From Spirochaetales bacterium (GTDB lineage Bacteria; Spirochaetota; Spirochaetia; JABMQR01), in NCBI GenBank assembly GCA_023139255.1, contig JAGLNY010000180.1, positions 1-8,407 on the forward strand: 8,407 nt of DNA, in the 5' to 3' direction. The notes beneath the pieces are model-generated. The model was given only the letters and a program-made list of their open reading frames with translations, was not told the origin of the DNA and did not search any database. The translations under genes and the position numbers were made by a program. Positions 1 to 6,112 of the stretch are shown here, in pieces (within the stretch, counting starts at the first letter, position 1; each line of letters starts with the position of its first letter).

Positions 1-713
1 TGCCTAATTATTGAGAATACCCTTTCAGGAAGTTCTTTGAGTTCAGCCTCATTTAATTCCGCGGTATATATTGGTTCATGAATTATCATTTCCACTTCCT
101 GCCGTTTAACATGTTTCTTGGACTCAAGAAGTAAGGAGGTATTATTTATAGTTAGCGGTAAAATTACTGCTTTTGACCTAGTTGCAAGTTTGATGCTGCC
201 TGACTTAAATGTACCGAAAGCTTCTTTCCTGCTTCGGGTTCCTTCAGGAAATATTATTTGGGGTTTTCCGGATTTAATTGCGTTTACCCCATCCAGGATT
301 GCCTTTATCTGGGATCTTAAATCATGTCGGTCCATATAGACACAGCCAAGGATATCCATCCATGTTCTGAGAATAGGGACTTTATGTAGTTCCTTCTTAG
401 CGATAAATCCTGCTCGTATCGGTAGATATCCCACTACAAGCGGTATATCTACCAGGCTTTTATGGTTTGAGACAATACAGATCTTTTTCTCATTTTCCGG
501 GATGTGTTCAAGCCCCTTTATTGTTACATGCCCGCCAAGAGAAACGACTATGCCCCTGGCTAATGATTCCCCGCTGAACTTGATATAACGTTCAGCAATT
601 TTTCTCATTCCCAGTCCCCGAAGTATTGTACCGGGTATTATCCCCAGCACCAGGGAAAAAAGAAAATGTATGCCGACATATGCTGCAGCTAAATAAAGAT
701 GTAGTTTAATCAT
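1..713 (-). CDS. plsC: 1-acyl-sn-glycerol-3-phosphate acyltransferase (PlsC/LPLAT family), 3' end cut by window
   Basis: This enzyme transfers an acyl group to lysophosphatidic acid to form phosphatidic acid at the inner face of the cytoplasmic membrane, an early step of phospholipid synthesis. I read 237 residues from the ATG at 713 and the frame is still open at base 1. The family is usually about 240 residues, so little is missing. Visible motifs are the catalytic N-H-x4-D (N83, H84, D89), the block around K106-L109 and GCVYMDR at 123-129, and FPEGTRSR at 155-162, followed by VILPLTI at 183-189. A hydrophobic N-terminal segment (about 6-30) fits a membrane anchor. The gene starts 21 bases after the ABC exporter stop and is probably co-transcribed with it. 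The start is uncertain: TAAGGA lies at 737-732, far from this ATG, and an in-frame TTG at 728 sits close to it and would add five residues. The family call is firm; exact substrate preference is inferred. Confidence 0.93.
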   Translation of the reverse strand, partial: MIKLHLYLAAAYVGIHFLFSLVLGIIPGTILRGLGMRKIAERYIKFSGESLARGIVVSLGGHVTIKGLEHIPENEKKICIVSNHKSLVDIPLVVGYLPIRAGFIAKKELHKVPILRTWMDILGCVYMDRHDLRSQIKAILDGVNAIKSGKPQIIFPEGTRSRKEAFGTFKSGSIKLATRSKAVILPLTINNTSLLLESKKHVKRQEVEMIIHEPIYTAELNEAELKELPERVFSIIR

Positions 714-734
714 ATAAAAATACCCCAACTATCC

Positions 735-2453
735 TTATATAAGATTTTTCCTATAAAGTCGTGCATAATGACCCTCAATCTTCATAAGAGCATCATGATT
801 CCCATCTTCAACTATTTCGCCGTTTAAGATCACGCAAATCCTATCCGCATTCCGCACCGTTGTTAACCGGTGTGCAATAATAATTGATGTCCTGTTTTCT
901 GCCAGTTTATCAAATGCATCCTGGATAAGTGCCTCAGATTCTGAGTCAAGGGAAGAGGTCGCCTCATCAAATATCAGGATACCAGGATTTTTCAAAAAGA
1001 CCCTCGCAATGGAAACTCTCTGTTTTTGTCCGCCGGAAAGTTTTACTCCCCGCTCCCCCACCTCGGTATCAAACCCATCCGGCAGGGACATAATAAAATC
1101 ATGGATATTTGCGGCTTTTGCCGCCTCCTCAACTTCCCTATCCGTTGCTTCCGGATTTCCATAGAGGATATTTTCCCTCAGTGTTGCATCAAACAGGAAA
1201 ACACTCTGCTGTACAATACCAATCTGCTTACGCAGTGACCGCTGGGAAACCTGCTGTATATTCTGGTCATCAATGATAATGGATCCTTTCCGTGGTTCAT
1301 AAAAACGCGGGACAAGGGATACAAGAGTTGTTTTTCCAGCTCCCGACTCACCCACAAGAGCGGTTTTCTTACCTGGCTCTATTTCAAGATTGATATTTTT
1401 CAGGACATCACCTGTTTCATCAAAATAACTGAAGGTTACATTCTGCAGAGTTATTTTCCCTTTTGTAAGAACCAGCTCTTTGGCACCGGGACGATCCTGG
1501 ATATCCGGGATTATCTGCATTATTTCAACGAACCGCTCAAAAGCAGCCGTCCCCTGCTGCAGTTGTTCAGTAAAGTTTATCAGTCGATCTATAGGCGGAA
1601 GCACAATCCCGACATAGAGAATAAAAGCAACCAGATCATATACCTCAATTGATCCGCGATAAATGAGATATGCACCTCCAGCCACTACAGTAAAATAGTA
1701 TATCTCCCGCAGAAACTGCATGCCGGAATGATAACGAGCCATAATTGCATACATTTTCTCTTTTGCATGCTGGAAGTGAGAGTTCACTACCTCAAATTTC
1801 TCTTCTTCAACCTGCTCGTTGCTGAAAGATTTAACTTCCCTTATTCCCTGTACAGAATTCTCGACAGTTGAGTTGATATCCGCAATTTTTTCCCGTACCC
1901 GCCTGAACCCTTTTTTCATTTTTCTCCCGAGACTCAATCCCCAGAGCAGCATAAACGGGATTGGGATAAGAGATACCAGGGCAAGCTGAACACTGAATAT
2001 AAACATAAAAGTATATGCGGTAATAAGGACAACTATAGATATAAGCAGGTCTTCCGGGGCGTGATGCGCAATCTCGGTAATCATATTCAGGTCATTGGTT
2101 ATCCTGGACATAATATGGCCTGTCTTCACATTGTCATAATAGGAAAATGAGAGCTTTTGAAGATGACTAAAGAGATCACTCCTCATATCTGCTTCCATCC
2201 TGACTCCCAGATTGTGTCCCCAGCGCACACGAATATAGGTAGCGATGGTTTTGCATATATACACAACAAACATGATGCAGAATGCACCCAGCATCATCCG
2301 TATATTACCGTCCGGAATGTATGTTTTAAGCAATTCCCTTGTTAGTGATGGAAAAATTACGGCCAAAAGTGCCGCAATAACTGCTGCTGACATATCAAGG
2401 AGAAAAAGAAATATATGCGGACGATAATATGATATAAATTTTTTAAGCATCAT
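735..2453 (-). CDS. ABC exporter half-transporter (MsbA/BmrA-type, TMD-NBD fusion)
   Basis: A complete 572-residue half-transporter that should work as a homodimer, or as a heterodimer with an unseen partner, in the cytoplasmic membrane, exporting a hydrophobic compound or lipid. Residues 1-300 form an ABC exporter type-1 membrane domain, with hydrophobic spans near 13-35, 52-72, 136-172 and 247-290. The nucleotide-binding domain follows: Walker A GESGAGKTT (368-376), Q-loop around Q415/Q416, signature LSGGQ (472-476), Walker B ILIFDE with E497 as catalytic glutamate, D-loop SLD (501-503) and H-loop H528. All key residues are present. The ATG overlaps the helicase stop as ATGA and lacks a clear Shine-Dalgarno sequence, so translational coupling is likely. 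A second ATG directly follows the first. An acyltransferase gene lies downstream, which would fit a lipid or envelope substrate, but the substrate cannot be read from sequence. Multidrug export is the alternative. Confidence 0.95.
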   Translation of the reverse strand: MMLKKFISYYRPHIFLFLLDMSAAVIAALLAVIFPSLTRELLKTYIPDGNIRMMLGAFCIMFVVYICKTIATYIRVRWGHNLGVRMEADMRSDLFSHLQKLSFSYYDNVKTGHIMSRITNDLNMITEIAHHAPEDLLISIVVLITAYTFMFIFSVQLALVSLIPIPFMLLWGLSLGRKMKKGFRRVREKIADINSTVENSVQGIREVKSFSNEQVEEEKFEVVNSHFQHAKEKMYAIMARYHSGMQFLREIYYFTVVAGGAYLIYRGSIEVYDLVAFILYVGIVLPPIDRLINFTEQLQQGTAAFERFVEIMQIIPDIQDRPGAKELVLTKGKITLQNVTFSYFDETGDVLKNINLEIEPGKKTALVGESGAGKTTLVSLVPRFYEPRKGSIIIDDQNIQQVSQRSLRKQIGIVQQSVFLFDATLRENILYGNPEATDREVEEAAKAANIHDFIMSLPDGFDTEVGERGVKLSGGQKQRVSIARVFLKNPGILIFDEATSSLDSESEALIQDAFDKLAENRTSIIIAHRLTTVRNADRICVILNGEIVEDGNHDALMKIEGHYARLYRKNLI

Positions 2454-4267
2454 TTTTGAAATAATTTCGCAAAAAAACCTGCCTTTTTTCGTTCATCCTG
2501 TTTTCCAGCATCTGGATTTTGCTTTTTTTTCGTTTCATCTCCAGTTCGGGATCTGCTGCCTGAAGCAGACCGATGTCCGGAAGTGACAGCCTCTTTAGTA
2601 CTCTTTTTCTTCTGTCCCCTTTCAATTGTAGTATCAGTCCCAGCTGCAGGTACAGCATGAGAGTTGAACTGTTTTTTATAATAATCCATTCGCTCATCAA
2701 ATGAAAGAGAACCAATAGCCTTATAATCTACAGGTTTTTTCTGCTGCTGTGTTTTTCGCGGTTTTTCAGATTGAGAATAGCGTTTTCTATTGTTTCCTGA
2801 GTTGCTCTGACGAGGTTTTTTCTGTGTATTTTCACGTGTATTTTCACGTGTATTTTCACGTGTATTTTCACGTGTATTTTCACGTGTATTTTCACGTACC
2901 TGTTCACGATTCGGGGTTGATGCTGCTGATCGTTTCCTGGTTGAAGTTTTTTGATTACTTTCACCCTGTCTTCGGTCTGATCCGGTTTTTGATCTATTAC
3001 CGGTTGGCCGCCGCACTCCTCTGGAAGAGTGTTGTGTCCGGGATACCGGGCTTCGGTCCTTTCTCCGCCCGGCAAAATCAGCATCTTCAACAAGATCCCT
3101 GAAACGCATGCCGGCACTCTTGTCCTCCATATTTCCAAGGATATCTTCATCCACCCAGGCAACAGGTATCTGCATACCGATAAAGTCCTGAATTGCTTCC
3201 AACCCATATACAAACTGCTCACAAGCCATTGTTATAGCCAAACCACTTTTTCCAGCTCTCGCAGTTCTCCCAATTCGATGAACATAATTCTCAAAATCTT
3301 CCGGAATATCATAATTGATGACAAGCTGAAGATCATCAACGTGCAATCCCCTTGCAGCTACATCAGTTGCCACAAGAAATTTTATTTCACCGGTCTTCAT
3401 TCGCTCTATCACCTGCAGTCTTTTTTTCTGAGGAAGATCCCCCATCAGAAACTGTACATTGAACCCGTTAATCCTGAGCCTTTTTGCTATCTCAACAACA
3501 CGGATTTTTGTATTGGTAAAAATTAGGGCATTCTCAGGGTTGTATTTTTTTAGAATATACAGCAGCAGATCAAACTTCTCATTCTTGCTGATATGATAGA
3601 GTTCCTGGCGTATTTCCTCAACGGTTATATTTTCCGGCTCGATCTCAATCTCAACAGGGTCATCCATAAATTCCCAGGCAAGGTTGCGGGCCCTATTGTT
3701 CAACGTAGCACTGAAAAGCATCGTCTGGCGATCTTCTCCCGGCCGCATCCGGCTCATCATCTGGCGGATATCCGGGTAAAATCCCATATCAAACATTCTA
3801 TCCGCTTCATCAATCACTGCAATATCAAATGCTTTGAAATCAATTTTTTTTGATTTTTGATAATCCAACAGTCTTCCGGGAGTCCCGATAACTATATCAA
3901 CACCTTTCTGCAGCAGTCTATCCTGCTTCTGGTATCCTATACCACCATAAAAACAGCCGATACGAATATCAGGCATCCCTCGTGCCAATAATTCAGCATC
4001 ATCCTGGATCTGAACTGCCAATTCTCTGGTAGGGACAACAATTATTGCTTTTATACGCTTTTCGTTACGATTTAACGCGAAAGCATTTAAAATAGTCAAT
4101 AAGAATACCGCGGTTTTACCGGATCCGGTTTGGGATTGTACGGCAACATTTCTTTTTTTCAATGAGTGCTGAAACACTTTTTCCTGTACAGGCATACATT
4201 CTATATATTGTGCTGCCTTAATTCCTTCAAGTACATCTTCTGTAAAATTATATTCTTCAAATTTCAT
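2450..4267 (-). CDS. DEAD-box ATP-dependent RNA helicase with long basic low-complexity tail
   Basis: An ATP-driven RNA remodelling enzyme of the cytoplasm (RhlE/DeaD/CshA-like), with likely roles in ribosome assembly, RNA decay or cold adaptation. All core motifs are visible: Q-motif glutamine Q28, motif I SQTGSGKT (45-52), Ia PTRELA (79-84), Ib TPGR (129-132), DEAD (153-156), SAT (186-188), motif V TDVAARG (301-307) and motif VI HRIGRTARAG (330-339). After about residue 390 the protein turns into a basic, Ser/Asn/Gln-rich, presumably disordered tail to residue 605. Such tails bind RNA non-specifically in this family. The tail contains tandem Arg-Glu-Asn-Thr units at about 458-481 and ends in a short hydrophobic/basic segment, GFFAKLFQK. 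The start matches the usual N-terminus a few residues before the Q-motif region. No Shine-Dalgarno sequence precedes it, and a good promoter would place transcription start at the ATG. It heads the helicase-ABC exporter-plsC operon. The family call is certain; the subfamily is not. Confidence 0.96.
   Translation of the reverse strand: MKFEEYNFTEDVLEGIKAAQYIECMPVQEKVFQHSLKKRNVAVQSQTGSGKTAVFLLTILNAFALNRNEKRIKAIIVVPTRELAVQIQDDAELLARGMPDIRIGCFYGGIGYQKQDRLLQKGVDIVIGTPGRLLDYQKSKKIDFKAFDIAVIDEADRMFDMGFYPDIRQMMSRMRPGEDRQTMLFSATLNNRARNLAWEFMDDPVEIEIEPENITVEEIRQELYHISKNEKFDLLLYILKKYNPENALIFTNTKIRVVEIAKRLRINGFNVQFLMGDLPQKKRLQVIERMKTGEIKFLVATDVAARGLHVDDLQLVINYDIPEDFENYVHRIGRTARAGKSGLAITMACEQFVYGLEAIQDFIGMQIPVAWVDEDILGNMEDKSAGMRFRDLVEDADFAGRRKDRSPVSRTQHSSRGVRRPTGNRSKTGSDRRQGESNQKTSTRKRSAASTPNREQVRENTRENTRENTRENTRENTRENTQKKPRQSNSGNNRKRYSQSEKPRKTQQQKKPVDYKAIGSLSFDERMDYYKKQFNSHAVPAAGTDTTIERGQKKKSTKEAVTSGHRSASGSRSRTGDETKKKQNPDAGKQDERKKAGFFAKLFQK
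2824..2897 (-). repeat. 12-bp tandem repeat inside the helicase tail (Arg-Glu-Asn-Thr units)
   Basis: About six copies of a 12-bp unit, CACGTGTATTTT as read on the plus strand. Five perfect full units lie at 2833-2892. Partial matching bases flank them on both sides, and a degenerate seventh unit (TCTGTGTATTTT) precedes them at 2821-2832. On the coding strand each unit encodes R-E-N-T. Because 12 is a multiple of three, gain or loss of units keeps the helicase in frame. The near-perfect DNA identity, beyond what codon constraint needs, points to recent expansion by replication slippage. Confidence 0.97.
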
Positions 4268-4273
4268 GGGTAT

Positions 4274-4302
4274 ACTATACTCATTTTTAAGGGAAAAGCC
4301 AA
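4274..4302 (-). promoter_or_regulatory. Candidate sigma-70 promoter for the helicase operon, possibly leaderless
   Basis: On the minus strand, TTGGCT (4302-4297, 4 of 6 to consensus) and TATAGT (4279-4274, 5 of 6) are separated by 17 bases. Six bases separate the -10 box from the helicase ATG, so initiation seven bases downstream would fall on the A of the start codon. No Shine-Dalgarno-like sequence lies before the ATG, which fits a leaderless message. The promoter call is from consensus matching only. Confidence 0.45.
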
Positions 4303-4318
4303 CAGACGGCTTTCTCCT
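4290..4318. promoter_or_regulatory. Inverted repeat overlapping the helicase -35 region
   Basis: The arms AAAGCC (4295-4300) and GGCTTT (4308-4313) flank a 7-base loop. One A/C mismatch and four further pairs, one of them G-T, extend the stem to 4290 and 4318. The repeat covers the putative -35 box at 4302-4297. It could be an operator for a repressor. If transcription starts further upstream it could instead be a hairpin in the helicase leader. No strong T-run follows in either direction, so a terminator is less likely. Confidence 0.35.
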
Positions 4319-4327
4319 GTTTTCATA

Positions 4328-4356
4328 TTGTAAAGAACTGTCAATTTGTTCATAAT
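4328..4356 (+). promoter_or_regulatory. Candidate sigma-70 promoter for apbE
   Basis: TTGTAA (4328-4333, 4 of 6 to consensus) and CATAAT (4351-4356, 5 of 6) have the ideal 17-base spacing. Transcription would start near 4363 and give a leader of about 40 bases before the apbE ATG. It lies back-to-back with the helicase promoter in the 137-bp divergent region. This is a consensus match only. Confidence 0.45.
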
Positions 4357-4384
4357 ACTTGAGTTGATTTTCAAAATTAGAATC

Positions 4385-4399
4385 TTACTAAAGTAGTAA
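4385..4399. promoter_or_regulatory. Small dyad over the apbE ribosome-binding region
   Basis: TTACTA and TAGTAA are perfect inverted arms around AAG, ending five bases before the apbE ATG. The only Shine-Dalgarno-like bases (AAGTAG, 4391-4396) lie inside the dyad, so a protein bound here, or weak RNA pairing, could affect translation. The arms are short and AT-rich, so chance is a real alternative. Confidence 0.25.
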
Positions 4400-4404
4400 A
4401 CAAA

Positions 4405-5502
4405 ATGATTAAAAATAGGTCGATAAAAAAACCTCTTATTACCTTACTGTTTTTATTAACAATTGTCTGGGTATCAGCTTCAGGAAATAAGGATGGAAAC
4501 AATACGTCTACAGATCTGGAAAGCCGTTCAGAGTTAATGCTGGGAACAGTCTGTATAATAAAAATTTATGACAATGTGAATAATCAGGTATTTGATGCCG
4601 CATTTAAGCGAATAGAAGAAATAGAGCAGCAGATGAGTACTCATATCCAGGAAAGTGATATTTCCCGGATCAATAGAGATGCCGGCCTTATGGAAACTAT
4701 TATACCCGGGGATACCTTTACCGTAATCAGGAAAGCCATAGAGATTGCTGAATTGAGCGGCGGTGCTTTTGATCCAAGCATCGGTCCGCTGGTTACTCTA
4801 TGGGGCATTGGTACAGATCATGCAAAAATACCCGCCTTGGATGAGATTAATCAGCTTTTACCCCTGATTAATTTCAGAAACATCATTCTGGATGAGAAAA
4901 CTTCATCAGTATTCCTTGAAAAAAACGGGATAAAACTGGATCTCGGAGGAATCGCAAAAGGGTATGCTGCCGATGAGGTTCGGGAAGTTTTACTAAATCA
5001 GGGTATAAAAAGTGCTATTATCAATCTGGGCGGCAATATTCTTACAGTCGGGAAAAAACCTGATGGTTCTCTCTGGAGAATTGGAATTCAGGATCCTGAT
5101 CCGGCAGAAGACCGTGGAGCTTATGTAATGATTCTCACTATTGAGGATACTGCTGTTGTGACTTCAGGTCCGTATGAACGATTTTTCACTGTTGGGACCA
5201 CCATCTTTCACCATATACTGGATACTGAGACCGGCTACCCTGTAAATTCAAATCTCGAAAGTATTACTATTATTTCCGGAAATTCATTTATTGCGGACGC
5301 ATTATCTACTGCTGTCTATTCTCTGGGACTGGAATCAGGAATGGCACTTATTGAGAATCTGGATTCAATTGAGGCTGTTGCAATAACTTATCATCAGGAA
5401 ATTATCCTTTCCAGCGGTTTTGCTTCGGGAAAAATCAATTATGAACTCACAGATAAGAATTTTACTATAATTACCACGGAAGAATACCTGAAAACCCGAT
5501 AA
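4405..5502 (+). CDS. apbE: ApbE family FAD:protein FMN transferase, exported
   Basis: ApbE enzymes cleave FAD and attach FMN covalently to a Ser/Thr of a target protein outside the cytoplasm, such as RnfG/NqrC-type or other FMN-binding-domain proteins. Some spirochaetal members also hydrolyse FAD. The protein is 365 residues. A Sec signal lies at about 1-26 (basic K8-K9, hydrophobic 11-22, then VSAS) and there is no lipobox cysteine, so it should be soluble in the periplasm or tethered by the signal. Family motifs are GTVC (47-50), SGGAFDPSIGPL (118-129), LDLGGIAKGYAAD (178-190), NLGGN (207-211), VTSGPYERFF (252-261), HHILDTETGYPV (269-280) and the C-terminal ADALSTAVYSLG (297-308), which carries the metal- and FAD-pyrophosphate-binding Asp and Thr. 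The core looks intact. It is transcribed alone from its own promoter towards a group of NusG-II, Gx and EcfT-like genes and overlaps the last of them by 32 bp. No target protein is encoded in the window. Confidence 0.93.
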   Translation: MIKNRSIKKPLITLLFLLTIVWVSASGNKDGNNTSTDLESRSELMLGTVCIIKIYDNVNNQVFDAAFKRIEEIEQQMSTHIQESDISRINRDAGLMETIIPGDTFTVIRKAIEIAELSGGAFDPSIGPLVTLWGIGTDHAKIPALDEINQLLPLINFRNIILDEKTSSVFLEKNGIKLDLGGIAKGYAADEVREVLLNQGIKSAIINLGGNILTVGKKPDGSLWRIGIQDPDPAEDRGAYVMILTIEDTAVVTSGPYERFFTVGTTIFHHILDTETGYPVNSNLESITIISGNSFIADALSTAVYSLGLESGMALIENLDSIEAVAITYHQEIILSSGFASGKINYELTDKNFTIITTEEYLKTR

Positions 5503-6112
5503 TAAAACTGCCCCACATAAACAATACAAAAGCTGATTCAGTAATGATTTCTAAAGTGCCTGCCCTTATTGTCCTTACTGCCCGTACCGCCTGTACTGCC
5601 CCCGGGGATTCTGTAACCGGGATACTATTCGAAACCTCTGATTCAGAATAGCTGTTTTCCATTGTCTCAAGAACTGAATCAAGGGACTCTATAAATCGAC
5701 CTCTTTCCGGGCGTTTCCATGATGTAACTATATACTCAAAAAACAAAAACTGTTTTGAGAGCAGCTGCCCGAATCTTCCGGGGAGTTTTGGTTTTCCGGA
5801 AACCATGTATTGAGATACATACAGCATCCCTATAAGCGTGAGTGCTTTATCAAGCCCGATTTTCAAAGCTCCCAGGGTCACAGAAAAAGTCCCAATTGAG
5901 AAAAGCACTTTCCCATTCACCTGCAGGAGATTCATTACTACTACTGAAATAAGGATAATAGTGATCGGGAGGGGTTTTATCCTTCTCCCCTTCGCTACTG
6001 CAAGTACCATCAAAAAAACTACCTGCGCGGCCATTACTACCAGGTTGTGCTGCAACAGAAATGCCGGTATCATAAGAAGCCCGGCAACTATCCTGAGATT
6101 GCTTTTACTCAT
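5471..6112 (-). CDS. EcfT/CbiQ-like transmembrane protein (possible FmnA-type flavin-export component)
   Basis: A 213-residue polytopic membrane protein. Hydrophobic segments lie at about 6-24, 26-40, 48-63, 84-104 and 187-209. The block at 67-100, with GKVL, the T-x-G-A-L-x-x-G-L motif and a following helix, resembles the EcfT/CbiQ energy-coupling T component. A hydrophilic stretch at about 105-185 would be the cytoplasmic coupling region; it contains a run of small/hydrophobic/Arg triplets at 172-185, and the Ala-Arg content recalls the coupling motifs that contact ECF ATPases. The ATG overlaps the Gx gene by 8 bp, and AAGGA lies ten bases upstream of it. The 3' end overlaps convergent apbE by 32 bp. 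In Listeria, as I recall, the EcfT-like FmnA serves flavin export for ApbE (FmnB); this gene may be the counterpart. No ECF-type ATPase is in view. The EcfT-like call is by recognition, without alignment. Confidence 0.6.
   Translation of the reverse strand: MSKSNLRIVAGLLMIPAFLLQHNLVVMAAQVVFLMVLAVAKGRRIKPLPITIILISVVVMNLLQVNGKVLFSIGTFSVTLGALKIGLDKALTLIGMLYVSQYMVSGKPKLPGRFGQLLSKQFLFFEYIVTSWKRPERGRFIESLDSVLETMENSYSESEVSNSIPVTESPGAVQAVRAVRTIRAGTLEIITESAFVLFMWGSFIIGFSGILPW
5564..5599 (-). repeat. Degenerate 9-bp tandem repeat in the EcfT-like gene
   Basis: Four consecutive 9-base units on the coding strand read GCAGTACAG, GCGGTACGG, GCAGTAAGG and ACAATAAGG, followed by a partial GCAGGC. They encode AVQ, AVR, AVR and TIR, then AG. 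The units differ at a few positions, so this is older or more selected than the 12-bp repeat of the helicase. It sits in the putative cytoplasmic coupling region just before the last membrane segment. Confidence 0.7.

Noticed and set aside
118..339. 73-codon plus-strand open frame
   Set aside because: Antisense to the plsC catalytic region, where the minus-strand frame has clear acyltransferase motifs.
2821..2897. Short-repeat array as a CRISPR or E-box-like (CACGTG) site cluster
   Set aside because: Units are 12 bp with no spacers and stay in the helicase frame; the CACGTG palindrome is a by-product of the codons used.
2749..3102. Plus-strand open frame with repeated Val-Tyr-Phe-His units
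   Set aside because: It is the antisense reading of the 12-bp repeat in the helicase gene; the repeat has no stop in several frames, and there is no ribosome-binding site or family resemblance.
3029..3526. 165-codon plus-strand open frame
   Set aside because: Antisense to conserved helicase core motifs; no recognisable domain or start signal.
4290..4318. Inverted repeat as a rho-independent terminator
   Set aside because: The stem is interrupted and only a short TTTT follows after an intervening TG; the flanking genes are divergent, so no transcript needs to end here.
4322..4344. Perfect TTGACA on the minus strand (4344-4339) as the helicase -35 box
   Set aside because: The nearest -10-like TATGAA is only 11 bases away and nothing suitable lies at 16-18 bases.
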